DNA from: an uncultured Draconibacterium sp.
GTDB lineage: Bacteria > Bacteroidota > Bacteroidia > Bacteroidales > Prolixibacteraceae
Assembly: GCF_963674925.1 (NCBI RefSeq)
Contig: NZ_OY771647.1
Span: forward strand, 77,501-141,500
Reading direction: 5' to 3'
Length of the DNA stretch: 64,000 nucleotides
The notes below the pieces were generated by a model. The model searched no databases. It worked only from the letters and a program-made list of their open reading frames with translations, and was not told where the DNA came from. This document shows, piece after piece, positions 35,712-45,505 of the stretch. The translations under genes were made by a program, and so were the position numbers. The stretch's first letter is position 1. Every line of letters begins with the position of its first letter.

Positions 35712-36473
35712 TTAAGCTTTCGCCCTGTCTTTATATGTCTTTAATTCAAAATTTTCACCATCGAACACCCCGTATGAAAATGCTTTTATCCAGTCACCAA
35801 GTATAACAAACCGGGTATTTTCATTCATTTTCTCGTTTACCAGCTTATGCCGATGGCCCATTATAAAATAATCAATAGGATTTGTCTGTAAAAAATCCGC
35901 GGCAAATTTATACATTCCATCTTTATTTGCCATAAAATCTTCGTCATAATCCGCATTTGATAACCTACTGGAAGCAGACCATTTATGTGCAATATGAAAT
36001 GCAAAATTCGGGTGCAACCTCGAGAAAAGCCATCGCATGGTATTATTGGTAAATATCTTTTTCAGAAAAATATATCCTTTATCCGACGCATCGAGCCCAT
36101 CGCCATGCGCCAAGAAAAACCGCTTTCCGTGTATTTCGCGTATTATATAATCGTGATGAACCTTAATTCCCGTTTCTTCGGCAAGGTAATCGTACACCCA
36201 CATATCGTGGTTTCCGGTAAAAAAATGTACCGGAATTCCTTTGTCGGTAAGATCGGCAAGCCGACCTAAAATACGTGTAAATCCGCGTGGAACAACTTTT
36301 TTGTATTCGTACCAGAAATCGAAAATATCGCCCATCAGGTACAGCTCTTCAACATCATCGCTAATATCGTCGAGCCAGGATGCGAATAATAACTCACGCT
36401 CCCGGTTATTAGTTAACGCCGGAGCACCCAGATGCACATCGGAGATGAAATATATTTTCCGCTTTTGTATCAA
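35712..36473 (-). CDS. lpxH: UDP-2,3-diacylglucosamine diphosphatase
   Basis: This enzyme cleaves UDP-2,3-diacylglucosamine to lipid X in lipid A synthesis. The 253-residue metallophosphatase has YFISDVHLGAP at the N-terminus, LMGDIFDFWYEY, TGNHDMW, and HGDG and MGHRHK later, giving the full dinuclear metal set. It is 15 bp after the stop of the thioredoxin-fold gene on the same strand. The lpxK gene lies elsewhere in the window. Confidence 0.92.
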   Translation of the reverse strand: MIQKRKIYFISDVHLGAPALTNNRERELLFASWLDDISDDVEELYLMGDIFDFWYEYKKVVPRGFTRILGRLADLTDKGIPVHFFTGNHDMWVYDYLAEETGIKVHHDYIIREIHGKRFFLAHGDGLDASDKGYIFLKKIFTNNTMRWLFSRLHPNFAFHIAHKWSASSRLSNADYDEDFMANKDGMYKFAADFLQTNPIDYFIMGHRHKLVNEKMNENTRFVILGDWIKAFSYGVFDGENFELKTYKDRAKA

Positions 36474-36488
36474 ATTACCGGTTTTATT

Positions 36489-37646
36489 CTAGTCGAGAAG
36501 TTGAGCCAGGGCTTTATCCAAAGCCGGCCCTTTAAGGTTCTTGGCAACGATTTCGCCTTCTTCGTTCAGCAAATAATTAAACGGAACGCTTTGAACGTTG
36601 TAAACCGCCGCAGCCATTTTACTTCCTGCCATATCGCCAACATTAATCCAGGTAAGTTTATCCTGGTCGATAGCATCCACCCACTCGGCACGATTAACGT
36701 CTACACTTACCTGGTAAATTTCGAAACCTTTACGTTTGTATTTTTTGTAAGCTTCAACCAACACCGGGTTTTGAATTCGTGAGCCACGATCAACTGCAGC
36801 CCAAAACTGCAATAAAACAACTTTGCCACGTAACGACGACAGCGCAACTTCGTCTCCATCAGGATTAGGCAAAACAATATCAGGACTGTTATCGCCTTGT
36901 TCCTGAATAAACTTTTTCATATCTACCGCCTGCTTTTCACGAACAATCTGCAGTGTATTGTTATAAAGTGCCTGCACCTGTTCTGATTTTGGATAGATTG
37001 AATTCAATGCCGAAGCCGCAGTTTTCATTACCTGCAAATCACGAATAATAAACGATGCATCTTCGTTGCCAAACTTTTGATAAAGCGCTAACACACTGGC
37101 CATTGAAAAAGGATTTTCGCGAACGAAATCTGTAGAGAACTCGATTTGCTCATTAACAATTGAGTCGTATTCTTCAGCCCAGAGTGGTCGTGCACTATCA
37201 TACTCCGGATTTCCTTTATACAAATTATCTAACGATCGAATTGAATCCAGTTTATGACGGGTTTCTTTTAATTTCGAATCCAGTAATTTCACCTGTACCG
37301 AACCGGGAGAACCTTCAACATGGTATTCGCGATCGAAATTAGCAGCGTCGGCTTCAACGGTAACTGTTTCTGCTGAGTCAACCAGTAGTGTGATAAAACT
37401 CTGATCGTTAAGTTTTAAAAGGTAAAATGTAGGAATTCCGGTCATTGCCGAAATTTCGAATTCACCTTTTTTATTGATTGTTGTTTCTGCTATCTTTTTT
37501 AGCGTATTGGTGTGCAATTCCTCCAGAACAATGGTTTGGTCTTCGGCGTGCGTAATTTTACCACGGATTGTAAACTCCTTTTCTTTCTTACACCCCCCCA
37601 GCACAAGCAGGGCAGCTACTAAAAAAAATAAAACTCTGTACGTCAT
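36489..37646 (-). CDS. Thioredoxin-fold lipoprotein without CxxC (TlpA/DUF4369-like)
   Basis: A 385-residue envelope lipoprotein (lipobox region LVLGGCKK). An N-terminal beta domain resembling DUF4369 (FTIRGKITHAEDQTIVLEEL) is followed by a helical region and a C-terminal AhpC/TlpA thioredoxin fold (LSSLRGKVVLLQFWAAVD). In redox-active members FWA is followed by a CxxC motif, but here the sequence continues AVDRGSRIQNP with no cysteine. It is therefore probably not a disulfide reductase. It may act as a binding or scaffold protein. Confidence 0.85.
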   Translation of the reverse strand: MTYRVLFFLVAALLVLGGCKKEKEFTIRGKITHAEDQTIVLEELHTNTLKKIAETTINKKGEFEISAMTGIPTFYLLKLNDQSFITLLVDSAETVTVEADAANFDREYHVEGSPGSVQVKLLDSKLKETRHKLDSIRSLDNLYKGNPEYDSARPLWAEEYDSIVNEQIEFSTDFVRENPFSMASVLALYQKFGNEDASFIIRDLQVMKTAASALNSIYPKSEQVQALYNNTLQIVREKQAVDMKKFIQEQGDNSPDIVLPNPDGDEVALSSLRGKVVLLQFWAAVDRGSRIQNPVLVEAYKKYKRKGFEIYQVSVDVNRAEWVDAIDQDKLTWINVGDMAGSKMAAAVYNVQSVPFNYLLNEEGEIVAKNLKGPALDKALAQLLD

Positions 37647-38023
37647 GTTTTTTAATCTGATTAATAAAATCTATCTAAAAGGTGTTGTAAACGTGCAAAT
37701 TGGTTTCAAACTTAAGTTATTTCCAAAGATGCCCAAATAGTATAAAGGCCGTAAAATTAACAATTTTGCATACATCGAAAATAGCAATCAAAGAAAATAA
37801 CAATTTTTATCGTTTCAATTGAATATTAAGGCAATTCCAAAAGCATAAAATATTAAGGCAATTCCAAAAGCATAAATAAACCAACTTATTTTATATTATT
37901 TTCTGTAAAATCGTTAAAAAAGGCATTCCTTGGTATATAATTTTACCCCGATTCGCTGCCCCGACTTTAATAGCTTTAAAATTTTCAATAGGTTTGTAGC
38001 GCAAAACATTTTATACAAAACCA
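37647..38023. other. Gene-free region between divergent genes
   Basis: 377 AT-rich bases. They contain the 27-bp tandem duplication at 37823-37876 and a possible ribF -7 element TAGGTTTG at 37989-37996, for which no -33 TTG is evident. I see nothing else that I can support. Confidence 0.5.
37823..37876. repeat. Tandem duplication of a 27-bp unit
   Basis: Two perfect adjacent copies of a 27-bp unit beginning ATATTAAGGCAATTCC, at 37823-37849 and 37850-37876. There is no coding frame across them. It looks like a recent slippage duplication upstream of ribF. Confidence 0.95.
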
Positions 38024-38959
38024 GTGAAGATCCATTATTCGCTCAACGATTTTAATGCCACTAACCCTGTAGTAACCATCGGTACTTTCGATGGGCTGCA
38101 CAAAGGACATCAATCGGTTATTGAAGAATTAAAACAACTGGCCAGTGAAATTAATGGCGAAACGGTGATCTTTACCTTTTACCCGCACCCCCGGGTTGTA
38201 ACTTCGCCCAACGAAAAAAGCCTTCGTTTGCTGACGACCAAAGAGGAGAAAATTAAGTTGTTCGAAAAGTTTGGCGTCGATCACCTGATCATTTATCCTT
38301 TTAACAAAGAATTTGCGGAGTTATCGTACACCGACTTTGTAAAAGATATTTTGGTGAATAAAATAGGCACACGTTGTTTGGTTGTGGGTTACGATCACCG
38401 TTTTGGAAAAAATCGTGAGGGCGGTTACGAATACTTGCAGGCATGTGCTAAGAAGAACAATTTTACCGTTAAAAAAACCGATGCATTGTCGGTTGAGGCC
38501 GAAAAAGTGAGTTCTACAAAAATAAGGGCAGCATTACAATCGGGCGATATAAAAAAGGCCAACCAGTACCTGGGTTACGAGTTTACCTTGCACGGAACCG
38601 TTGTAAAAGGTATGCAACTTGGCCGCAAACTGGGTTTCCCCACCGCAAACATTGAAGCATCGGATAAATACAAAATTATTCCGGGCTACGGCGTTTATGC
38701 TGTTTTAGTTGAAATTGAAGACAAACAGTATAAAGGCATGCTGAATATAGGCACGCGCCCAACCTTTAACAACAATGCCGACAACAGAAGTATAGAGGTA
38801 AATATTTTTGATTTTTCGGGCGATATGTATGGCAACGATATCACGTTGATTTTTATCGACAAAATCAGGGAAGAACAGAAATTCGCAGGTGTTGATGCTT
38901 TGGTAGAGCAGCTTAAAACCGACAAACAAATAGCACTTCAGCTTCTTACCGACTACTAG
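38024..38959 (+). CDS. ribF: Bifunctional riboflavin kinase / FAD synthetase
   Basis: RibF phosphorylates riboflavin to FMN and adenylates FMN to FAD. It starts at a GTG (38024). The 311 residues hold an N-terminal adenylyltransferase domain with IGTFDGLHKGHQSVI, YPHPR and VVGYDHRFGKNREGG. A C-terminal kinase domain follows with GRKLGFPTANIE and GMLNIGTRPTF. The stop overlaps that of the convergent downstream gene by 4 bp. Confidence 0.96.
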   Translation: MKIHYSLNDFNATNPVVTIGTFDGLHKGHQSVIEELKQLASEINGETVIFTFYPHPRVVTSPNEKSLRLLTTKEEKIKLFEKFGVDHLIIYPFNKEFAELSYTDFVKDILVNKIGTRCLVVGYDHRFGKNREGGYEYLQACAKKNNFTVKKTDALSVEAEKVSSTKIRAALQSGDIKKANQYLGYEFTLHGTVVKGMQLGRKLGFPTANIEASDKYKIIPGYGVYAVLVEIEDKQYKGMLNIGTRPTFNNNADNRSIEVNIFDFSGDMYGNDITLIFIDKIREEQKFAGVDALVEQLKTDKQIALQLLTDY

Positions 38960-40020
38960 TCTTTCTTTAACAAACTGCAGCTTATTGGCAAATGATCTGA
39001 CATTCGGTAATCGAGCGTCTTAAAATTGTATGACTCAAACCGGTCGCCATGCAAAATATAATCAATACGAAACGAAGGCAATTTTCCGATGTAGGTACGG
39101 CCTATTCCCTGCCCCGAATTAACAAAAGCATCGGTTAATCCATCGGCTAAAATGTGGTACGAAAAAGAAACCGGCGTATCGTTAAAATCGCCGCAAACAA
39201 TCACATTATGAGGCGACTCATCGATATATTTTCGAATTTCGCGCACCTGCTTTGCACGCGACTGAAAGGCCTCTTTAAATTTCGCCCCCATTTCTTTCAC
39301 TTCCTCAATGTCTTTTTCCTCGTTTATTCCCGGCGATTCAATAATTGAATATTTAGTCGGGTCGATGTGGTAGGATTGTAAATGAATATTGAAAATACGA
39401 ACCGTATCCGAGTCGATCAAAACATCGGTATAAATGGTAATATTTCTGGAATTTTCAAATCGTATTTCGCCCATATTTAGAATCGGATAGCGGGTCATGG
39501 TTACCGAACCATAACTGGTGCTCGAACGCGCAAACTGGTAGTGTTTTATCGATTCTAGATTTTGTACTGTTTGGGCAAGATTGAAAATGTTGTTCTTTCG
39601 CAAACGGGCTTCCTGTAAACAAATAATATCTGCATTTTGGTCGGCTAAAAACGAGATGATCTTTGTTGCATTTTCTCTCTGCGTTCCGCTGGTGTCGGCC
39701 ACAAAATGTTTTACGTTGTACGACACAACCTTAATAGTTGCCTCCTCGCTGCTTTTACCTTTTAGCTGCATAAAATGAGTGAAGTACCCCCAACCAATTA
39801 ACACCATTCCTCCCGACAAAAGGGCATATCGCGGTTTAAATAAAATCCAAAGTACAATAAACAGGAGATTACCACCCAGCAAAAACGGGTAGGCCATTCC
39901 GAATAACGACGGCAGCCAATACTTATCGGGCGGAATGTACACCGCCAGGTACGATATCGCTAAGGCCAGGGCCAGCAGCATATTGACAAGAAACAGTATT
40001 GTACGGAGTGCTTTTCTCAA
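38956..40020 (-). CDS. Membrane-anchored endonuclease/exonuclease/phosphatase family protein
   Basis: A 354-residue protein with three N-terminal membrane segments (about 9-29, 36-60 and 65-85). A domain of the EEP (DNase I-like) superfamily follows: VVSYNVKHF, QNADIICLQEARL, VCGDFNDTPVS and the terminal YRMSDHLPISCSL give the full catalytic set. The substrate is unknown; related proteins are phosphodiesterases of the cell envelope. Confidence 0.9.
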   Translation of the reverse strand: MRKALRTILFLVNMLLALALAISYLAVYIPPDKYWLPSLFGMAYPFLLGGNLLFIVLWILFKPRYALLSGGMVLIGWGYFTHFMQLKGKSSEEATIKVVSYNVKHFVADTSGTQRENATKIISFLADQNADIICLQEARLRKNNIFNLAQTVQNLESIKHYQFARSSTSYGSVTMTRYPILNMGEIRFENSRNITIYTDVLIDSDTVRIFNIHLQSYHIDPTKYSIIESPGINEEKDIEEVKEMGAKFKEAFQSRAKQVREIRKYIDESPHNVIVCGDFNDTPVSFSYHILADGLTDAFVNSGQGIGRTYIGKLPSFRIDYILHGDRFESYNFKTLDYRMSDHLPISCSLLKKD

Positions 40021-40104
40021 AATGTTGATTTAAGTTATCTGCAAAATAAAAAATCGTTTGCAATAATTAACGCTAAAAAATCATTTTCATGATGCAGTTA
40101 CGGT

Positions 40105-40944
40105 TTATTTTTGACATCGGAGCATGCGGTTTTTCCAGTTCAAATCGCGACGTAATTCTATCGACTTAAATCCCAATTGTTTAACAAGAGCTATCATTTC
40201 TTCACCCAGGTTTTCGTTGATCTCAAAAAACAGGTTACCGCTTTCGTTTAAATGTTTCGAAGCAAACTGCGCGATAGTGCGGTAAAAAATCAACGGATCA
40301 GTATCGCTTACGAACAAAGCCAACCCGGGTTCGTGCTCCAACACATTGGCTTCCATCTGCTTTTTTTCGCGCTCCATTACATAGGGCGGATTGCTAACGA
40401 TAACATCAAAACGCGGCCACGAGCGCTCATTCCACTTTAAAATATCAGAGAGTTCAAATGCCACTTCAAGCTTATGCTTATGTGCATTTTCTCTTGCAAT
40501 CAACAGTGCATTCTCTGATACATCAACAGCCATAACCTCTGCAGTGGGGAGTTCATTTTTTAAGGCCAGCGGAATACAGCCACTTCCGGTGCCAATATCC
40601 AGAATTTTTGCAGCTATCGGAATCTTCGTTTTACAGATCCAGTCTACCAGCTCCTCGGTTTCCGGCCGCGGAATTAAAACGCCCGGCTGTACTTTCAGCT
40701 CTAATCCGTAAAATTCGGTAATACCCAAAATATATTGAATGGGTTCGTGGGTTTTAAGTCGCTTAACAATCGCCTTTATCCGATCCGATTCGGAGGTTTC
40801 CAACACCCTGTCTTTTTCCAGAATCATTTGCGTGTACGACAAACCCAACACGCTATTCATTATTAGTTGTACAAATCCGGTAATTTCGGTTTCGGGATAA
40901 AACGGTGCCAATTCTGCCCGGATGTATTGAATAGTTTTCTGCAT
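40105..40944 (-). CDS. prmC: Release factor glutamine methyltransferase
   Basis: PrmC methylates the GGQ glutamine of peptide release factors. The 279-residue protein has the SAM motif ILDIGTGSGCIPLAL and the diagnostic VSNPPYV, plus IPRPETEELVDW ahead of them. It is transcribed divergently from ribD, with about 40 bp between the start codons. Confidence 0.95.
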   Translation of the reverse strand: MQKTIQYIRAELAPFYPETEITGFVQLIMNSVLGLSYTQMILEKDRVLETSESDRIKAIVKRLKTHEPIQYILGITEFYGLELKVQPGVLIPRPETEELVDWICKTKIPIAAKILDIGTGSGCIPLALKNELPTAEVMAVDVSENALLIARENAHKHKLEVAFELSDILKWNERSWPRFDVIVSNPPYVMEREKKQMEANVLEHEPGLALFVSDTDPLIFYRTIAQFASKHLNESGNLFFEINENLGEEMIALVKQLGFKSIELRRDLNWKNRMLRCQK

Positions 40945-40984
40945 TGTGTACTTTTGTTACTGCAAATTTAGTCTTTCCTTGAAA

Positions 40985-42034
40985 ATGACAACCGAAGAAA
41001 AATATATGGCTCGATGTATTGAGCTGGCCCGTATGGGTGCCGGACATGTTTCGCCTAACCCGATGGTTGGTTGCGTTATCGTTCATTCCGGCCGGATTAT
41101 CGGCGAAGGATTTCACCAGAAACACGGGCAGGCTCATGCCGAAGTAAACGCCATAAACTCGGTTACCGATGCAGCAAAACTAAAAGAAAGTACCATTTAT
41201 GTTTCGTTGGAACCCTGTGCACATTACGGGTTAACACCACCTTGTTCCGACCTGATTATTCAGAAACAAATTCCGCGTGTGGTAGTTGGCAGTATCGATC
41301 CGTTTGCCAAAGTGGCCGGGAAAGGAATTGAAAGACTAAAAAATGCCGGTATTGAAGTAAAAACAGGCGTTCTGAAAAAAGAATGCGACGAGCTGAACAG
41401 GCGCTTTTTTACTTTTCATAAAAAACAACGGCCTTACATTTTGCTGAAATGGGCACAAACTTCTGATGGGTTTATCGATAAAGACCGAAGTGCAGAAGAC
41501 TATGGAGAGCCAACCTGGATTACCGGGCCGCGGGCACTGTTGCGGGTACACCAAATGCGGGCGGAAGAGGATGCAATTATGGTAGGTACAAATACCGCCG
41601 AGAAAGATAATCCATCGCTAACCGTACGGCTGATAAAAGGAAAAAATCCGCTGCGTATTGTGCTCGACCGCCAGCTGCGTCTAGACAAACAACTGAACCT
41701 TTTCGATAATTCAACCGAAACAATTGTTTTTAACGGGCTAGAGAACCACAGCTACAAAAAAAACGAATACATTAAAATCGATTTCTCTGATCAGCTTCTC
41801 CCACAAATACTGGAAGTGCTACATCAAAAGAATATTCTCTCGCTGATCGTTGAAGGAGGACAGCAATTGCTTACAACTTTTATCGATGCAGGGTTATGGG
41901 ACGAAGCGCATGTTTACACCGGGCACACCTATTTTGGCAAGGGTATAAAAGCACCTGAGTTATCAGCCACTTCAACTGAAAATGAATTAATAGGGAAAGA
42001 CAAACTTGTAGTCTACAGAAATACGGCTGGATAG
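40985..42034 (+). CDS. ribD: Bifunctional riboflavin deaminase-reductase
   Basis: RibD deaminates and reduces the pyrimidine intermediate of riboflavin synthesis. I use the ATG at 40985 (MTTEEKYMARCIELARMGAG); an upstream in-frame ATG at 40946 would almost abut the divergent prmC start and adds nothing family-like. The protein has 349 residues. The zinc deaminase site is HAEVNAINSV with EPCAHYGLTPPCSD, preceded by VSPNPMVGCVI. The reductase domain follows with WITGPRALLRVHQMRAEEDA and a terminal VEGG. Confidence 0.95.
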   Translation: MTTEEKYMARCIELARMGAGHVSPNPMVGCVIVHSGRIIGEGFHQKHGQAHAEVNAINSVTDAAKLKESTIYVSLEPCAHYGLTPPCSDLIIQKQIPRVVVGSIDPFAKVAGKGIERLKNAGIEVKTGVLKKECDELNRRFFTFHKKQRPYILLKWAQTSDGFIDKDRSAEDYGEPTWITGPRALLRVHQMRAEEDAIMVGTNTAEKDNPSLTVRLIKGKNPLRIVLDRQLRLDKQLNLFDNSTETIVFNGLENHSYKKNEYIKIDFSDQLLPQILEVLHQKNILSLIVEGGQQLLTTFIDAGLWDEAHVYTGHTYFGKGIKAPELSATSTENELIGKDKLVVYRNTAG

Positions 42035-42391
42035 AATCACCTGAGATTGTAGGGAATTACAATTATGGGGCGACACTAAAAATATAATGATTTGCGGCCT
42101 GCCGGCGGCCTTCATTTTTGTCTTACCACAAAAACGAAGCACGAGGAAGGCATTTCCGAGCCAAGGCTGCTTTTTGTCTTCACCCTACGTTTTTATAAAA
42201 CCTAAGTTCGGACGGGTGATCTCCTCGATCCCTCGGAGCTTCCCGCTCTCACTAAAGTTTTATTTCAACTTCGGGCAAAGCCCAAAAGAGGCCGTCGACA
42301 AATGTAACGTTAGCCACATCAAAGCCTGACTGCGAATACATGTGGGAAGAACCATTTCAATTGACTCGTTGCGGGAATCTAATGAATCCTG
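42035..42391. other. Gene-free region with GC-rich block
   Basis: 357 bp without a convincing gene. A GC-rich palindromic block GCGGCCTGCCGGCGGCC lies at about 42094-42110, followed by CTTCATTTTTGTCTT. The rest (42120-42330) is unusually GC-rich for a spacer here and has a short open frame at 42087-42329 with no recognisable features. It could be a decayed repeat or gene remnant. Confidence 0.45.
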
Positions 42392-42820
42392 CTAGTTAAA
42401 CGTTATGTGCGGTCCTCCGGGAATGATCTTCTTTTTCAGCACATTTTCCACGTACATAAAATAGTAGAACAGTTTGTGGTTCATCTCAAAACCGTAATCC
42501 TCAGAAGGATCGTAACCAACAACAGGTTCGAAATTCCAGTTTGGCGACGGTGAGTTACATTTCGCATTCCAGGCACTTACATATTGCCGGTTCCAGTTTT
42601 CGTAATACGCTTGCGACCGATAGCTGGCCGGTGTATTTTGCCGCTGATACCAAATGTCGAAATTCGCATTAAATGTTTCCACATCATACTCTACACTGTC
42701 TTTGCCCGTTACCTCAACACTTGAATTCTGGCTCTCAGCAACTTGTTTTGTACCCGAACAGGCATACAAAAACAATGCTCCTCCGATCAACATCCACAGT
42801 ACTATATATTTTGTTTTCAT
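42392..42820 (-). CDS. Small conserved Bacteroidota lipoprotein (DUF6146-like)
   Basis: A 142-residue lipoprotein. I chose the ATG at 42820 because MKTKYIVLWMLIGGALFLYA leads straight to a lipobox Cys. The mature part is rich in aromatic residues (FDIWYQRQNTPASYRSQAYY; YYENWNRQYVSAWNAKC) and ends GGPHITFN. I recall such proteins as DUF6146 in Bacteroidota. The function is unknown. It is divergent from the cardiolipin synthase gene. Confidence 0.8.
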   Translation of the reverse strand: MKTKYIVLWMLIGGALFLYACSGTKQVAESQNSSVEVTGKDSVEYDVETFNANFDIWYQRQNTPASYRSQAYYENWNRQYVSAWNAKCNSPSPNWNFEPVVGYDPSEDYGFEMNHKLFYYFMYVENVLKKKIIPGGPHITFN

Positions 42821-42997
42821 TCGTTTAAAATTGCTCACTTTTAACAGTAACTCACGTAACTCGCTTTTAGTTATCTTCCTGTATGGAATAATCTTGCGAT
42901 GCTCCTTTCATCATCGCTACCTTTAACTACGAATATGAAGCAAATATTGTTTTTACTCAAATAAATTTAGAAATTTACGAGTACAAATAAACAAAAT

Positions 42998-44449
42998 ATG
43001 TCTGATTGGAGTCAATTCTGGAACTGGTTTTATCTGATCTTTCTTATTACAGCAATTCCCGTTGCCCTGATGATCATTTTAGAAAAACGATCGCCATTTA
43101 AAACTGCCGCCTGGATATTAGTACTGATTCTGATCCCCATTTTTGGAATGATTTTTTACCTCGTTTTCGGGCAGGAATACCGCAAACGAAAAATGTTTTC
43201 GCGGCGCGGCATAAAAAGCCTGAAAGCCATGCGGCGCCTGAGTGCCGAGCAGCTAAAAAACATCGAACAAAACAAACTTATTTCACAGGCAGGCTTGCAC
43301 CACCAGGCACCTCTTATCCGGCTTCTACTAAATAATTCCGATTCGCTGCTCACCACCGGGAACAAACTACATTTACTGGTAGACGGGCAACAAACATTTG
43401 ATAAAATTATTGAGGCGATTGAAAATGCGCGGCACCATATTCACATGGAATATTACATTTTTGCCAACGATAAAATCGGTAATAAAATAAAGGATATTCT
43501 GATTAAAAAACGGAAGGAAGGTGTTGAAGTTCGCCTTATTGTTGACGATGTGGGCAGCTGGGGACTGACCCGGAAGTTTTTTCGCGAGTTGCAGGCCAGC
43601 GGTATCGAAATTTATCCTTTTATGGAAGTTCGATTTCCACGTTTTACCTCGCGGGTTAATTACCGCAACCACCGAAAGATTATTGTTATTGATGGGAAAA
43701 CCGGATTTATTGGCGGCATAAACATTGCCGACCGCTACATTGAGGGAATGAAAGGACTAGGACACTGGCGCGACACACACCTGCAAATTGGCGGCGATGC
43801 AGCAACCACCCTGCAGGTAATTTTTGCTGCCGACTGGTATTTTATTACCAAACAAAATCTTTACGGCTACCGATATTTTCCTCCTCTTTCCGATGCTCCG
43901 GGAGTTCCGGTGCAGGTATCGGCAAGTGGCCCCGATTACAGCTGGAAAAGTATTGAGCAGGGATTTTTTGCTGCCATTACTACAGCCAGAAAAAGAATTC
44001 ATATAGTTACACCTTACCTGATGCCACCTCCCGAGTTAAAAACGGCTCTAAAAACAGCAGCACTCAGCCAGGTTGATGTGCGCATTATAATTCCCGAAAA
44101 ATCGGATGCTTCGCTCTCCAGATGGTGCTCGTTTTCGTATGTGGAAGAGTTACTGGAAGCCGGCGTACGCATTTATCTTTACCAGAAAGGTTTTATTCAC
44201 AGCAAATACCTGTTGGTCGACGATTGTATTTCAAGCGTAGGAACCAGTAATTTCGACTTCCGCAGTTTCGAAACCAATTTTGAAGCCAATGCTTTTATCT
44301 ACCAAAAAGAATTTACCGGCGAACTCGAACAACACTTTTTATCCGATTTGCAATATTGCCGCGAAGTACGATACCGGGAATGGCGCAAACGACCTCTCTT
44401 TGATAAGATTCGCGAATCACTGGCACATATTATTAGTCCGATGTTTTGA
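42998..44449 (+). CDS. cls: Cardiolipin synthase
   Basis: This membrane enzyme joins two phosphatidylglycerols to cardiolipin. The 483-residue protein has two N-terminal membrane helices (about 10-28 and 37-60) and two phospholipase D-type HKD motifs. These are NHRKIIVIDGKTGFIGGIN near 225 and IHSKYLLVDDCISSVGTSN near 405. The length is typical of Bacteroidota cardiolipin synthases. Confidence 0.94.
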   Translation: MSDWSQFWNWFYLIFLITAIPVALMIILEKRSPFKTAAWILVLILIPIFGMIFYLVFGQEYRKRKMFSRRGIKSLKAMRRLSAEQLKNIEQNKLISQAGLHHQAPLIRLLLNNSDSLLTTGNKLHLLVDGQQTFDKIIEAIENARHHIHMEYYIFANDKIGNKIKDILIKKRKEGVEVRLIVDDVGSWGLTRKFFRELQASGIEIYPFMEVRFPRFTSRVNYRNHRKIIVIDGKTGFIGGINIADRYIEGMKGLGHWRDTHLQIGGDAATTLQVIFAADWYFITKQNLYGYRYFPPLSDAPGVPVQVSASGPDYSWKSIEQGFFAAITTARKRIHIVTPYLMPPPELKTALKTAALSQVDVRIIIPEKSDASLSRWCSFSYVEELLEAGVRIYLYQKGFIHSKYLLVDDCISSVGTSNFDFRSFETNFEANAFIYQKEFTGELEQHFLSDLQYCREVRYREWRKRPLFDKIRESLAHIISPMF

Positions 44450-44560
44450 TGCCGGAAACTTGATACTTGATACTTGATTTTGGATACTTAACTAGCAGTT
44501 CGTGCTTTCGCCTTTTACTTTTTGCCTTTTGCCTTAACGCACCCGTGAGACCATCAACAC

Positions 44561-45505
44561 CTAAAACGGCAACTTACCTAAATCCAGATTTCCGCCCGAG
44601 AGGATAACACCCACTTTTTTGCCCTGCACATCCACTTTCTTTTCTAAAATAGCAGCCAGCGGCACTGCAGATGATGGTTCGATAATAATTTTCATACGCT
44701 CCCAGATCATTCGCATAGCTTCCACTATACTTTCTTCTGAAACGGTTACGATATCATCTACTTTTTCCAGTATGATTGCAAAGTTTCTTTCTCCAAGAGA
44801 AGTCAAAAGACCATCGGCAATCGTTTTCGGATTTTCTGAAGGCACCCACTTTTTAGAATGATACGAACGATAAGCATCATCAGCTCCGGCGGGTTCGGCA
44901 GCAATTACTTTACACGCAGGCAGCAAATGTTTGGATGAAATGGCTGTTCCGCTTAATAAGCCGCCCCCACCAACGGGCGCCATCATCACATCAAATTCGC
45001 CATTGTCTTCAATCAATTCTTTAGCAGCTGTTCCCTGCCCTGCTATTACATGGAAATTATTGTAGGGATGAATTTCTGTTGCTCCGGTTTCTTCAATCAC
45101 TTTTGCCAGCGTACTTTCGCGCGCCTGCAAGGTAGGCTGGCAAAAGGTAATTTTCGCGCCGTATCCGGCAACGGCTTTCTTTTTTATTTCGGGTGAGTTT
45201 TCGGGCATTACAATATGTGCTGCTATTCCACGCATTCGGGCTGCCAGCGCCAATGCTGCCGCATGATTTCCCGAAGAGTGTGTTGCCACTCCTTTTTGTG
45301 CATCTTCCTCACTCAACGAAAATACGGCATTACACGCCCCGCGAAATTTGAAAGCTCCAACCTTTTGCAGGTTCTCACACTTAAAAAACAGTTCGGCACC
45401 AACAATTTGATTGATACTCACCGATGACAAAACCGGTGTTCGGTGTGCGTATTTTTGTACGATTTTGTGTGCTCTCTCAACGTCGGAATAATTCGGAATA
45501 TTCAT
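44561..45505 (-). CDS. PLP-dependent threonine/serine dehydratase family protein
   Basis: A 314-residue fold-type II PLP enzyme. The lysine that binds PLP lies in KVGAFKFRGACNAVFSL, the PLP phosphate loop is GGGGLLSGTA and a Ser/Thr-rich loop SSGNHAAALA is present. The protein lacks the C-terminal ACT regulatory domain of biosynthetic threonine deaminase. It is therefore a catabolic dehydratase or a serine racemase-like enzyme. It overlaps the PrsW gene by 4 bp. Confidence 0.88.
   Translation of the reverse strand: MNIPNYSDVERAHKIVQKYAHRTPVLSSVSINQIVGAELFFKCENLQKVGAFKFRGACNAVFSLSEEDAQKGVATHSSGNHAAALALAARMRGIAAHIVMPENSPEIKKKAVAGYGAKITFCQPTLQARESTLAKVIEETGATEIHPYNNFHVIAGQGTAAKELIEDNGEFDVMMAPVGGGGLLSGTAISSKHLLPACKVIAAEPAGADDAYRSYHSKKWVPSENPKTIADGLLTSLGERNFAIILEKVDDIVTVSEESIVEAMRMIWERMKIIIEPSSAVPLAAILEKKVDVQGKKVGVILSGGNLDLGKLPF

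Noticed and set aside
42087..42329. An 80-codon frame downstream of ribD
   Set aside because: No ribosome-binding site, domain or signal; it lies in a region with repeat-like features.
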